DNA of 64,000 nt. It comes from Oscillospiraceae bacterium. GTDB taxonomy: Bacteria; Bacillota; Clostridia; Oscillospirales; Oscillospiraceae. Under the pieces are notes generated by a model. The model searched no databases. It saw only the letters and a program-made list of their open reading frames with translations, and was not told the origin of the DNA. Within the stretch, counting starts at the first letter, position 1. Every line of letters starts with the position of its first letter. The stretch lies in contig CAJTCG010000009.1 of assembly GCA_910574635.1 (NCBI GenBank), forward strand, positions 1 through 64,000. Direction: 5' to 3'. Positions 25,974 to 34,903 of the stretch are shown here, piece after piece. A program made the translations under genes and the position numbers.

Positions 25974-27488
25974 TCAAAGTTCTTCCAAGGCGGCAATCTC
26001 TGTCAGAAGCTCCTGTTTCCTCTGATAGAACATCAGGCTCTGGTTGTGCCTGAAATACGCGCCACAGCCAAATTTCGAGACAAACTTCGCGCAGTAATAG
26101 CGCACGGTCAGCTCCGTCACCAGGATCAGCAGCTCCTGTCCGTCTGCAAAGGCCTCCTCCGCGAATTGAAACAGATTCTCCAACCGGGCCTTGATCTTCG
26201 CGATTTCGGCCTTATGTGCCGCCGTAGAGGCGTTGTAGGATGCCTTGACCCGGCGGAACGCCTCCTGATTTTCCGAGACGCCGTCTCGTTTCAGCGCGTC
26301 GAGGATATCCTCCAGAAAGCGGATCACGTAATTGTAGGAATAGCTGGTCTCATAGTCAATGGAGTTTGCCTTCTGTCCCAGACGCAGGGCCGTTCGCTCC
26401 GCGTCCAGATGTTTGTGCAGGACGGTCACATAGGAGGCGTCCGCCTGGTTCAGCGCGGTTTTTACCTGCTTGAGGACCCGCAGGTTTTCCAAAATCGCGT
26501 TGTCCGTCTCCACTGCCCTCCGCATCTCCGCGTTCACAGCGTCGATCAGCAGCCCCAGCAGGCTGAGCCGCTCGTCGAACCGCGCCGCCCGCGCCCGGTC
26601 CCGAATGGAGCCGGAGGCCGCGCCGTTCAGGATGTCCTCGATCTGATAGTCGGATTTGTATTTATTGTAGAGGTCGTAGTAGACCGCAAACTCCCGGGCC
26701 ACAGCGGGATTTTGCAGGTATTGGGCCGTGAGCTTCTGGTCTACGGTCAGGCCGTGGCGCTCGTAAAGCTTTATCATTTCCGACAAATCCTCCCAGCCCC
26801 GGGCGGTGACGAAGCTCTTGCGGTCCACGGTGGTTTCCACGATGTAAAAATAGTTCTTCTTGATTTCCAAAAACGTCAGAATTGCCCCGTGGATGCCCTT
26901 TTTGTAGGCGTATTCCTTCCAGGCCTCATAATCCGGCTCCACATCCACCCGCTTCAGGCGGTCCCAGGTGACAATGTCGTATTCCCGGACGGATTTGTTA
27001 TACTCCGGCGGGTTGCCCGCCGTGACGACAATCCAGCCCTGGGGAATCCGGTGGGTTCCAAAGACCTTGTACTGCAAAAATTGCAGCATGGAGGGGGCCA
27101 GGGTTTCCGAGACGCAGTTGATCTCGTCCAGGAACAAAATGCCCTCCCGGCAGCCGGTTTCCTTGCGCAGCTTGTAGACAGAGGCGATGATCTCGCTCAT
27201 GGTGTACTCGGAGACGCTGAACTCCTCTCCGTCGTATTCCTCCTTTTTGATATAGGGCAGGCCCAGGGCGCTCTGGCGGGTGTGGTGGGTCATGGAGTAG
27301 GAAACCAGGCCCACGTTCAGCTCCTGGGCGATCTGCTCCATGATTGCGGTCTTGCCGATGCCGGGCGCGCCGATCATGAAGACCGGGCGCTGGCGCTCGA
27401 TGGGGATAACGTAATTTCCAAACTCGTCCTTGGAAAAATAGGCCGTGACGGCGTTTTTGATCTGTTCCTTCGCTTCTTTGATGTTCAT
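25974..27488 (-). CDS. MoxR-type AAA ATPase
   Basis: A 504-residue cytoplasmic AAA+ ATPase. Walker A GAPGIGKT is near residue 40, Walker B ILFLDEIN near residue 119, and VVTAGNPPEYNKSV supplies sensor 1, all in the MoxR manner. The C-terminal 250 residues are helical and unlike standard MoxR lids. MoxR ATPases pair with VWA-domain proteins to remodel or insert metals into client proteins; the VWA partner is two genes upstream in this operon. It is the last gene of the five-gene leftward operon, 15 bases after the LRR gene. The client is not known. Confidence 0.85.
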   Translation of the reverse strand: MNIKEAKEQIKNAVTAYFSKDEFGNYVIPIERQRPVFMIGAPGIGKTAIMEQIAQELNVGLVSYSMTHHTRQSALGLPYIKKEEYDGEEFSVSEYTMSEIIASVYKLRKETGCREGILFLDEINCVSETLAPSMLQFLQYKVFGTHRIPQGWIVVTAGNPPEYNKSVREYDIVTWDRLKRVDVEPDYEAWKEYAYKKGIHGAILTFLEIKKNYFYIVETTVDRKSFVTARGWEDLSEMIKLYERHGLTVDQKLTAQYLQNPAVAREFAVYYDLYNKYKSDYQIEDILNGAASGSIRDRARAARFDERLSLLGLLIDAVNAEMRRAVETDNAILENLRVLKQVKTALNQADASYVTVLHKHLDAERTALRLGQKANSIDYETSYSYNYVIRFLEDILDALKRDGVSENQEAFRRVKASYNASTAAHKAEIAKIKARLENLFQFAEEAFADGQELLILVTELTVRYYCAKFVSKFGCGAYFRHNQSLMFYQRKQELLTEIAALEEL

Positions 27489-27503
27489 GGGAAACCCTCC
27501 GGT

Positions 27504-29198
27504 TTACAGCTTGTAGCTCTTGCCGGAGTCCGCCGCGCCAAGGAATTGGTGCGCGTACTCCAGCACTACCACCTTGGCGGCGGTGTTCTTTTGTTTTTCG
27601 CACTCCTCCAGAAGCAGATCGATATCCTTCTGGGGAATCATCTTTTCCGTGAACATGAGCTGCAAAAGCTCCTCGTGCCGGACAGCATCGGGATAGAGCC
27701 TTTTCTTATTGCCCTTTATGTACTCGAGATACTCCGCCTTGATTTCCTCGTCCAATTCCATGCCGTCCAGATATGCCTTGGCAAAGCCGGCGCACGCGCC
27801 GGGCTTGTTCTTCGGCGCAAAATCATCAATGGGGATATGGGGCGCGATGATTGCCGGGCGGCTGTCCTCAAATACGGACTTGTCGATCTCCTCGACGCTC
27901 TCCGGGATGGTGACGCGTTTCACGCTCTTGCAGTAAGCGAACGAATACCGGCCCAGTTCCTCGATCTCCTCCGGAATGACCACGTTCGTTTCTCTCCCCT
28001 GGTATTTGATCAGAACATGGTCCACGACTGCAAACTCCCCCAATTTTTTGAGCCATAGGGTGTTCTCGAAAAGCACATGGGCGATCCTTGCGACGCATCT
28101 GGGGATGGCGACATTGGTAATGTTGGGGCAATTATAGAATATGTCCAGCTCAATTCCTGACGCATCCTCCCGGTCCTGAAACGTCACGCTGGTCAGGTCC
28201 GCACATTCGCAGAAAGCACTCGCTTCAATCGACTGGACGCTCTTTGGGATGGTTACGCTTTGAAGGCTGGATTCCCCGAAGGCATAGAATCTGATTTTCC
28301 TCACACTCTCCGGGATGGTGACGCTGGCCAGGCCCTTGCAGCCGGTGAATGCCTGGTTGTCAATTTCCTTCACGCCCTCCGGGATTACCACATCGCCGCC
28401 GGGGCCCTTGTATTCCGTCAGAACGCCCTTTGGGGAAATGTCAAAATCCGGATTGCTTTTTATGGGAGTTTTCTTCCGGGGCGCCGCGGTCTTGCGCGTT
28501 TGCGCCGCTTTCTTCACGGGGGCCCCCGAATCCAGGTAACGGGCCTTGTATTCCATAATTTTCTCTTTTGCTTCACCGCTACGGCTAACGACTGACGCCA
28601 TTTGTAACATCCACTCGATATCTGCCGGCTTCACCGCCCCTGTCTCAAAGAGAAAGCGGAGCGTGTCGTCGTCTCCAATGGTTGAATAAGACACGAGGTT
28701 CTTTTTCTGGCTCTTGATATACCGGAGATTTTCCGCTTTCATCTCCTCATCCATCTCCATATTCTCCAGATACGCTTTGACAAAGCCCTGAAATGCATGA
28801 TCTTTATAGAATTTATGAATTTTTGAAATGGGGAAATTGGGCACAGTCAAAACAATAGGGCTTTTGCAGCCGTGAAACGCAAATTTGTCGATTTCCTCCA
28901 CTCTCCCCGGAATGGTCAAATCTTTCAGGCTCTCACAGTCGCCAAAGGCATATCTGCCGATCGTTTTTACGCTCTCGGGGACTGCAACCTTCCGCAATCC
29001 CGTGCAGCCGCGAAAGGCAAAGCCGCCGATTTCCGTCATACCCTCCGGGATGGTGACGCTTTCCAGGCTTTTGCAGCCGTAAAAAGCACGCTCTCCGATT
29101 GCCTTTACGCCTTCCGGGATCACCACATCCCCGCCGGGGCCGTTGTATTTAGTTAGTACGCCCTTTTTTGTAATGACAAATTCCTGCTTAGTTTTCAT
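27504..29198 (-). CDS. BspA-type leucine-rich-repeat protein with internal duplication
   Basis: A 564-residue cytoplasmic protein built twice over. Each half has several BspA-like (LRR_5) repeats of the form VVIPEGVKAIGERAFYGC followed by a helical module ending in an ankyrin-like pair. Compare EMDEEMKAENLRYIKSQKK ... DIEWMLQMASVVSRSGEAKE in the first half with ELDEEIKAEYLEYIKGNKK ... DIDLLLEECEKQKNTAAKV in the second. A basic linker (QTRKTAAPRKKTPIK) joins the halves. No signal peptide or wall anchor is present, unlike the surface BspA proteins. The same helical module ends the large LRR protein of this operon. It lies between the VWA and MoxR genes, so it may be the adaptor or client of that machine. 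Confidence 0.75.
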   Translation of the reverse strand: MKTKQEFVITKKGVLTKYNGPGGDVVIPEGVKAIGERAFYGCKSLESVTIPEGMTEIGGFAFRGCTGLRKVAVPESVKTIGRYAFGDCESLKDLTIPGRVEEIDKFAFHGCKSPIVLTVPNFPISKIHKFYKDHAFQGFVKAYLENMEMDEEMKAENLRYIKSQKKNLVSYSTIGDDDTLRFLFETGAVKPADIEWMLQMASVVSRSGEAKEKIMEYKARYLDSGAPVKKAAQTRKTAAPRKKTPIKSNPDFDISPKGVLTEYKGPGGDVVIPEGVKEIDNQAFTGCKGLASVTIPESVRKIRFYAFGESSLQSVTIPKSVQSIEASAFCECADLTSVTFQDREDASGIELDIFYNCPNITNVAIPRCVARIAHVLFENTLWLKKLGEFAVVDHVLIKYQGRETNVVIPEEIEELGRYSFAYCKSVKRVTIPESVEEIDKSVFEDSRPAIIAPHIPIDDFAPKNKPGACAGFAKAYLDGMELDEEIKAEYLEYIKGNKKRLYPDAVRHEELLQLMFTEKMIPQKDIDLLLEECEKQKNTAAKVVVLEYAHQFLGAADSGKSYKL

Positions 29199-29224
29199 GA
29201 TAAATGCCTCCTATAAAATATTGT

Positions 29225-30634
29225 TTAAATCTCATCCTTCTGCAAAACCAGCTTGATGGCCCACACGGGCACCTCCGGCTGGCCGTATTCGTCGTCGATG
29301 AAGACGAAGGCCGTGTCATACTCCGGCTTCTTCTCCGGGAAGGTCCCATAGCCGTCGGTGAAGTAGATCAGCCCCTTGAGGTTGTCGAACTCCTTTTTCC
29401 GCCGCAGCTCGTCCACATACTGGAACACCGGGCGGAAGTCCGTTCCCCCGAAGCCCTTGAGCTCCATGGTTTTGAGGAAGTCCTGAAATTCTTCCCAGGA
29501 GGTGACCTTGTGGTCCTCCTGGATTTCCGCGTCGCACTGGATGATATGGACGTTGATCTTGCTGAAAAAGCTCTCCTGCTGGGCCAGGATGTTATAGGTT
29601 TTCGTCAGGAAGGCCTGCACCAGCTCTCCCTGAACGGAGCCGGAGGTGTCGATGGCAATGACGAAATCCTTGATTTTTTTGACCTCCTTGTACTCCAGCG
29701 GCTCGATGAGGGGCACGTCTTGATAGAGCTGGAGACCATAGGTATAGAAAATGTAGTCAAATTCGTCGTCGTTGATCTGCATGTCCTCCCCCAGGACGGC
29801 AAATTTCCGCAGGAAGTCCGAATAGTCGTATTTCTCCCGGTTGACCTCCTGGACGTTTTGCAGAAGGTTCGCGGCCCGGTCCCCCCAGGAGGACTGGGAG
29901 GCGGTCTCCAAATCCACCTGCACCCGCTGGCTGATGGCCTGCCACTCGGCCTGAAGGCCGCCGCCCGCCGCTCCATTCTCTGCTCCATCCGCCGATCCAC
30001 CCGCTGAAATTTCAATGGTCATAGAGCCGGACGAAGCGGCTCCACCGTCCTCTGCACCGCCGTCCTGCCCGGCAGCCGCAGGAAAAGCGTTTCCCTCCTG
30101 CTCAGGCGGCGCGTACCAGGGGCCGTGCTCGTCCCGGCGGAACAAATCACGAAGGCGCTGGTACTCCCCCGGGGACAGGGGCGCGTCCGTGAAGCGCTTG
30201 TACAGCCGCTCCGCCGTCAGCTTGCCGCCCTGTTCCAGCGCCGCCAGCTCCACCGCCATGGCGGAGCCGGTCAGCGTCTCCAGCTGCTTCATGTTCAGCT
30301 CGCTGAGGATGCCCTCCACCGCGATGTCGCAGGACAGGTCCCACAGCTCGCGGTTAACGGCAGGGTTCACAAAGGGATGGCTGAACACGCAGTGGAAAAT
30401 GGCGTGGAGGCAGCTGTGGTTCAGCTCGCCGCCGCCCTGCTTGTAAAGCTCAAATATGTAATCCGGGTTGAAGCGGAGGTATTTCCCGTCTATGCCGAGA
30501 GTCTCCAGGCCCCCCGCTTGCAGTTCCGGCTTGCACAGGGCCAAATCCAGAAACCGGAAGGCCACCAGCAGCTCGTTCCGGGCGTATTTCAAAATCTGGA
30601 CCGCCAGCTCCTCCGCCCGCTGTTGCCTTTCCAC
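29225..30634 (-). CDS. VWA-domain protein with DUF2201-like N-terminus
   Basis: A 469-residue protein. The N-terminal 130 residues match the putative metallopeptidase-like region that precedes many bacterial VWA domains (HSCLHAIFHCVFSHPF near residue 70, FNPDYIFELYKQGG). A variable acidic/Gly/Ser-rich linker covers about residues 185-225. The C-terminal VWA domain has the MIDAS motif DTSGS near residue 330 and FGGTDFRPVF as the second metal-binding loop. VWA proteins bind protein partners through the metal. It is encoded between the two LRR genes and upstream of the MoxR ATPase; VWA-MoxR pairs recur in stress and conflict systems. Confidence 0.8.
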   Translation of the reverse strand: MERQQRAEELAVQILKYARNELLVAFRFLDLALCKPELQAGGLETLGIDGKYLRFNPDYIFELYKQGGGELNHSCLHAIFHCVFSHPFVNPAVNRELWDLSCDIAVEGILSELNMKQLETLTGSAMAVELAALEQGGKLTAERLYKRFTDAPLSPGEYQRLRDLFRRDEHGPWYAPPEQEGNAFPAAAGQDGGAEDGGAASSGSMTIEISAGGSADGAENGAAGGGLQAEWQAISQRVQVDLETASQSSWGDRAANLLQNVQEVNREKYDYSDFLRKFAVLGEDMQINDDEFDYIFYTYGLQLYQDVPLIEPLEYKEVKKIKDFVIAIDTSGSVQGELVQAFLTKTYNILAQQESFFSKINVHIIQCDAEIQEDHKVTSWEEFQDFLKTMELKGFGGTDFRPVFQYVDELRRKKEFDNLKGLIYFTDGYGTFPEKKPEYDTAFVFIDDEYGQPEVPVWAIKLVLQKDEI

Positions 30635-30649
30635 GGCGTTCCTCCTCTC

Positions 30650-33600
30650 TTACAGCTCATAGTCCGTTTCCGTGATGCCGATGTGGGCATTTTTGTAGTT
30701 CATCAGATAGCTCAAAACCTCCGGCTTCCGGGCGGCGTTCGCCAGCTCGATGCTCTTGTCGATGTTCTCTCCGGTGAAGACCCCCAGCTCCGCCAGGGTG
30801 TTCAAACCTGCCAGATCGTCAAACTTAATGACAACCTCCACCGCCCCGGCGGCGTTCTCCCGCAGCCAGTTCAGGTACTCGTCCCGGTACAGCGGCACCA
30901 GCTGGACCGCGGATTTCAGCCGGTCCGTGGCAATCAGCACCCGGTCCTTGAACTCCTGGATGGAGGGGAAGAGGCTGTCGTACTTCACGATATCGAACAC
31001 GTCGTCCCGGTTGGTTCGGATGCAGTCCAGATACTGATTTCGCGCGCTGTATGAGACATATCCATATTCATCCTCCAGGAATTCCGGGAAGTAAAACACC
31101 GCCCAGCTCTGGCCGTTTTCCGGCTGAGCGTACTCCAGGCGCAGCCGGAGCAGACCTTTGCACTCGCGGAAAGCGTCCCGGGCAATGTCCCGGACAGAGG
31201 ACGGAATCCGGATCTCCTGCATCGTCCGGCTGTCAAAGGCCAGGGACTCGATTTCGGTGACGCCCTCCGGTACCGTTACCGTCTCGCCCTCCCCAAAGGC
31301 GAACATCAGGGACCAGCTCCCGTCGTCCTTTCGCCGGAGGAGGCAGCTGCCCTCGGTCCGGAAGTGCGGATTTTGGCCGGAAACCTGAATGCTCCGCAGG
31401 ACAGCGGCTTTATCGCCGTATTCTCTGGCTGCAAAGGCCCTGCCGCCGATGGCCTCCAGCGCCGAGGGGAGTAACAGCTCCTCGATGGCCGTTCCCCGGA
31501 ACGCCTCTTCCCCGATGGAGCGCAGGCCCTGGGGAAGCTGGATGGTTTTCAGCCTGTTGCAGCCGTAGAACGCCCTGTCCCCGATCTCCCGCAGGGAATC
31601 CGGAAGCGTGACGGAAATCAGGCCGTCGCAGTTCTCAAAGGCCCCCTTGGCGATCACGGTGGTGCCCTCCGCCACGGTATAGTGGGTCAGGACCGCCGCG
31701 TCCTCCTTGTCGTAATCCTCATCTTCCTCGTAATGGTAATAGGTGTAGAGCCGGGGGCCGTAGGTCCTGAGCAGGGTCTTTTCCCCACCCTCAATCTGAT
31801 AAACCGCGTCCCCGTCCGCCTCGATGGGGCCGCCAGAGGCGATGCGCAGTTCCTGGGGATGCTCCCGGAAATCATAATAGCGGCTGAGGCAGTCAAAGCT
31901 GGCCTCCCCCAGCTTCCGCAGACTGGAGGGCAGGGAGACCAGGTGGATGGGGCAGTTTTGGAACGCACAGTCCCCAATCTCCTCCAGTCCTTCGCTGAAC
32001 AGGACGCTGCTCAGGCGTTCGCAGTAGAAAAAGGCAGAGTTTCCGATGATTCGGAGGTTTTCGCCAAATTCTACCCGCCGCAGAGAGGGACTATAGGAGA
32101 AGGCGTGCTCTCCGATTTCAGTCAAGGTGGAGGGGAAGGCCACATCCGTCAGGCCGGTCCGCCCGGAGAAGGCGTTGGGCCCGATGCGCTCCACGCCCTC
32201 CGGAATCTCGCAGATGCCCGTGCCAAAGAAGGCGCTAAGGGCCCTGCCGCCGGCGGAGAACACAAAGGGGATCTCCACCTTGAGATGGGGGTTTTCCGGA
32301 TCAATGGTGATCTCTGAAAGGGCCTGGGGATGGTTGTTCCGTCCGTCCTCCAGGTCATAGGAGCGGAAGAAGCAGCCAGGGTCCAGGGTCTCCAGGCCCT
32401 TGCCGATGTGGACCCGCTCCAGGGCCGTGTCCTTGAAGGTTTTTTCCCGAAGGGCCGTCACACCGTCGGGAATATTGACCTCCCGCAGGCCGGTACAGCC
32501 GTTGAAGGTGGTGTTGATGAGCTTGGTCATGGCGTTGGAGAGATGAATCTTCCGCAGGCTGATACAGCCCTCAAAGGCCAGGCCCTGGACGCGCTGGATA
32601 GTATCGGGCATGGTGACCTCGGTCAGGTTCCGGTTGCCGCTGAAGGCGCCCTTGGCGATCATCCGCACCGGGACGCCCTGGATGGTCCCGGGGATGTCCA
32701 GCTCTTCCGCTGTGCCGGTGTAGCCGGTGATGGTGATGCCTCCGGCGGCGGAGGTATAGGTAAAGTCCTGGCCGTCCGAGTCTCCCGGAATCTCCGGCGG
32801 GGTGTACCGGTAAGCGGAGCCCTCAAAGGCGCTTGGACTGACCTGGGGAACGCCGCCTTGAAAGTCCACGTCCTCCAGAGCCGTGCAGCCCGCAAAGGCC
32901 CGGTCCTTCACCGTTTCCAGCCCGGCGGGCAGAATAACCCGGCGCAGATGCGTGCAGCCCTCGAAGGCCGACGCCTGGATCTCGGTCAGGCTCTCCGGCA
33001 AAACGATGGTTTCCAGTCCTTGCTGATTCTGGAAGGCCCCCTCCTGGATGAAGCGGAAGCCCTGGGGGATTTCCACGTCCGCGGGGCAGTCCGTGACCCC
33101 GGTGATGCAAAACCGCGCGTGCTGCCCTCTGGTGCATCCTGCCTCCAGCCCAGCCAGCTTCCGCGCCGCGTCCTTGAAGGTCCCGTAAAACCGGGGATTC
33201 AAGCTCAGGTAGAGGTCTTTCAGTCTGGCCGTGGCCGCAGGAGAGAGTCCGGCGACAGAGGCGGTCTCCTCCTGCCTGGCGGCGGACGCGGAGCGGCCCC
33301 GAGGGGCGCCCTTCTCCGCCATGACGCCGATGGAACGGAGGTATGCGACCAGCGTCATGCCCAAAAGCTCCTGGGCCTTGTTGGCGAGGGACTTCAGCGG
33401 CCCCTTGTACTCCGGGTTCTCAAAGAGCAGCACGCCCATGGCAGTGGGCTTCTCCCGGTCCCGGTATTTTTCCGTCAGGGCGTCCAGCATGGCCTGGAAG
33501 TCCTGGGCGGGCCGTCCGCCCACAGATGGCTGGTATGTATAGCCGTAGGCGTTCAGAAACTCCGCGCGGCTCTCGTAGCCCAGGAGGCGGTAGACCTCGG

Positions 33601-34345
33601 AGATATCGCTGGAGAGGGACTTGTGGTCCTGCTCCAGGCGTCCGGGAATCACATGGTCCGGATAGTATTGTTCCAGGCGGCGGAGGACGTTTTCGGTTTT
33701 CCGCTTGACAACATCGGTGGAATCCTCCGTGGAGCGCCGCTCCTGAATCGCGGAAGGACTCTGATAGCCGTAGGCGTCCAGAAATTCCTTCCGGCTGGCA
33801 TAGCCCAGCAGTTTGTAGAGATCGGTCAGGTCCCGGCCCAGCGTCTCATGAGCCTGGTCGATTCTGTCCCGGATAACGCGGTCGGGGTAGTATGCCTCCA
33901 GACGCTGGAGGACGCTGTCCAGGCGGCTTTGAAAATAGGGCGAGAGCCCGGGGCGGGGCGGCGCTTTCTCCGCCGCCGTTTGGGCCTGTTCTGTCCGCTT
34001 TTCAGGCTCTTCCGCTTTCCGGGCCTGCGGTTCCTCTGGCTCTCCGGCGGGCAGCTGGTCCAGAAGAGCCAGCACCGCGTCCAGCTCCTCCAGGCTTTTG
34101 CTGAGCCGCCCGCGCTCCTCACGCAGGGCCTTGATCTCTCTGACGGCGCTCTCCACCAGCTGCCGGAGCTCCTGGAGCGAAGCTCCCGCTTCTCCCCGTC
34201 GCGCCTCCGCTTCGGCAAAATCGCGGCTGGCCTGCATACATACCTCCGTCTTTTTCGAGAGAGCGGCCTCTGTTTGCGCCAGCTCTCCTTTCAGTGCTTC
34301 CCGCCTGCGCAAAAGCAGGTTTTTCTGTTCCATAACTGTGCTCAT
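30650..34345 (-). CDS. giant coiled-coil and leucine-rich-repeat protein
   Basis: A 1231-residue protein. Residues 1-115 are a long coiled coil (LLLRRREALKGELAQTEAAL ... IKALREERGRLSKSLEEL), then a Glu/Pro-rich linker. Next come two copies of a roughly 60-residue helical repeat ending LGYASRKEFLDAYGY and LGYESRAEFLNAYGY, and a third divergent one. About 700 residues of BspA-type LRR repeats follow (CTHLRRVILPAGLETVKDRAF and many others). The last 110 residues are an ankyrin-like helical tail (LAELGVFTGENIDKSIELAN), shared with the other LRR protein. No signal peptide is seen. ATG 34345 is chosen because AAGGAAGCGGAG lies upstream, while the earlier in-frame start overlaps the HTH gene end. 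It is the second gene of the operon. Confidence 0.78.
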   Translation of the reverse strand: MSTVMEQKNLLLRRREALKGELAQTEAALSKKTEVCMQASRDFAEAEARRGEAGASLQELRQLVESAVREIKALREERGRLSKSLEELDAVLALLDQLPAGEPEEPQARKAEEPEKRTEQAQTAAEKAPPRPGLSPYFQSRLDSVLQRLEAYYPDRVIRDRIDQAHETLGRDLTDLYKLLGYASRKEFLDAYGYQSPSAIQERRSTEDSTDVVKRKTENVLRRLEQYYPDHVIPGRLEQDHKSLSSDISEVYRLLGYESRAEFLNAYGYTYQPSVGGRPAQDFQAMLDALTEKYRDREKPTAMGVLLFENPEYKGPLKSLANKAQELLGMTLVAYLRSIGVMAEKGAPRGRSASAARQEETASVAGLSPAATARLKDLYLSLNPRFYGTFKDAARKLAGLEAGCTRGQHARFCITGVTDCPADVEIPQGFRFIQEGAFQNQQGLETIVLPESLTEIQASAFEGCTHLRRVILPAGLETVKDRAFAGCTALEDVDFQGGVPQVSPSAFEGSAYRYTPPEIPGDSDGQDFTYTSAAGGITITGYTGTAEELDIPGTIQGVPVRMIAKGAFSGNRNLTEVTMPDTIQRVQGLAFEGCISLRKIHLSNAMTKLINTTFNGCTGLREVNIPDGVTALREKTFKDTALERVHIGKGLETLDPGCFFRSYDLEDGRNNHPQALSEITIDPENPHLKVEIPFVFSAGGRALSAFFGTGICEIPEGVERIGPNAFSGRTGLTDVAFPSTLTEIGEHAFSYSPSLRRVEFGENLRIIGNSAFFYCERLSSVLFSEGLEEIGDCAFQNCPIHLVSLPSSLRKLGEASFDCLSRYYDFREHPQELRIASGGPIEADGDAVYQIEGGEKTLLRTYGPRLYTYYHYEEDEDYDKEDAAVLTHYTVAEGTTVIAKGAFENCDGLISVTLPDSLREIGDRAFYGCNRLKTIQLPQGLRSIGEEAFRGTAIEELLLPSALEAIGGRAFAAREYGDKAAVLRSIQVSGQNPHFRTEGSCLLRRKDDGSWSLMFAFGEGETVTVPEGVTEIESLAFDSRTMQEIRIPSSVRDIARDAFRECKGLLRLRLEYAQPENGQSWAVFYFPEFLEDEYGYVSYSARNQYLDCIRTNRDDVFDIVKYDSLFPSIQEFKDRVLIATDRLKSAVQLVPLYRDEYLNWLRENAAGAVEVVIKFDDLAGLNTLAELGVFTGENIDKSIELANAARKPEVLSYLMNYKNAHIGITETDYEL

Positions 34346-34416
34346 AAGCTCCGCTTCCTTTCTTGAATTCCATATAGCATCCGGCTCCTCCACGATGTCA
34401 GGGCCGCCGGGAAAGC

Positions 34417-34839
34417 TCAATACAGCGTCCCCTCGTTCTTCTCAAACAGTTTGTCGTTGACCTCCGCCAGCGGCGTGCCATGGGCGATGCCGTGCAGAAT
34501 GATGGCGTCCCGCTTCAAACGCGGATACAGCGGCGCGAAACCGGCGCACTTCAAAAGCCGCTGGGTCTCCTCCTCCGTCGTCCCCAGGCCGAAGCAGATG
34601 CACAGCAAACGGTCCCGGGAGGGATTCCGCCGCCCGGAAAGCACCTGATAGAGATAGACCTCGCTCATGCCGCCGTTCCGCGACACCGCCGCTTTCGAAA
34701 CATTTTTTTCGTCAAAGAACCGCATCAGCTGTTCCGTCAGACCCCAGTTTACAAACTGGTCCCCGTTCTCCTTCAAATACTCGTCCAGATGGGGCTGGCT
34801 CAAAAGCTCGTTCCGCAAATCGCCGGTTGTCTTTTCCAT
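34417..34839 (-). CDS. HTH regulator (XRE-like) of the island
   Basis: A 140-residue protein. Residues 35-90 form a helix-turn-helix (KNVSKAAVSRNGGMSEVYLY, then LSGRRNPSRDRLLCICFGLG). The C-terminal part (LLKCAGFAPLYPRLKRDAII ... TPLAEVNDKLF) is a short helical tail that I have seen associated with regulators located beside Ser/Thr kinases. It is the first gene of the leftward LRR-VWA-MoxR operon, divergent from the kinase. The 23-bp palindrome between them, also duplicated at 40.0 kb, is the natural candidate for its operator. AAAGGAG precedes the ATG. Confidence 0.75.
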   Translation of the reverse strand: MEKTTGDLRNELLSQPHLDEYLKENGDQFVNWGLTEQLMRFFDEKNVSKAAVSRNGGMSEVYLYQVLSGRRNPSRDRLLCICFGLGTTEEETQRLLKCAGFAPLYPRLKRDAIILHGIAHGTPLAEVNDKLFEKNEGTLY

Positions 34840-34903
34840 GGGATATTCTCCTTTACTTTTCTTTCAATGTGCTGTATATTAAATATTATCATGCACTTTA
34901 AAA

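Noticed and set aside
26046-28058. 670-codon frame opposite the MoxR and LRR genes
   Set aside because: Shadow spanning two real genes and their junction.
32330-34366. 678-codon frame opposite the giant LRR gene
   Set aside because: Shadow of periodic LRR coding; no start signal.
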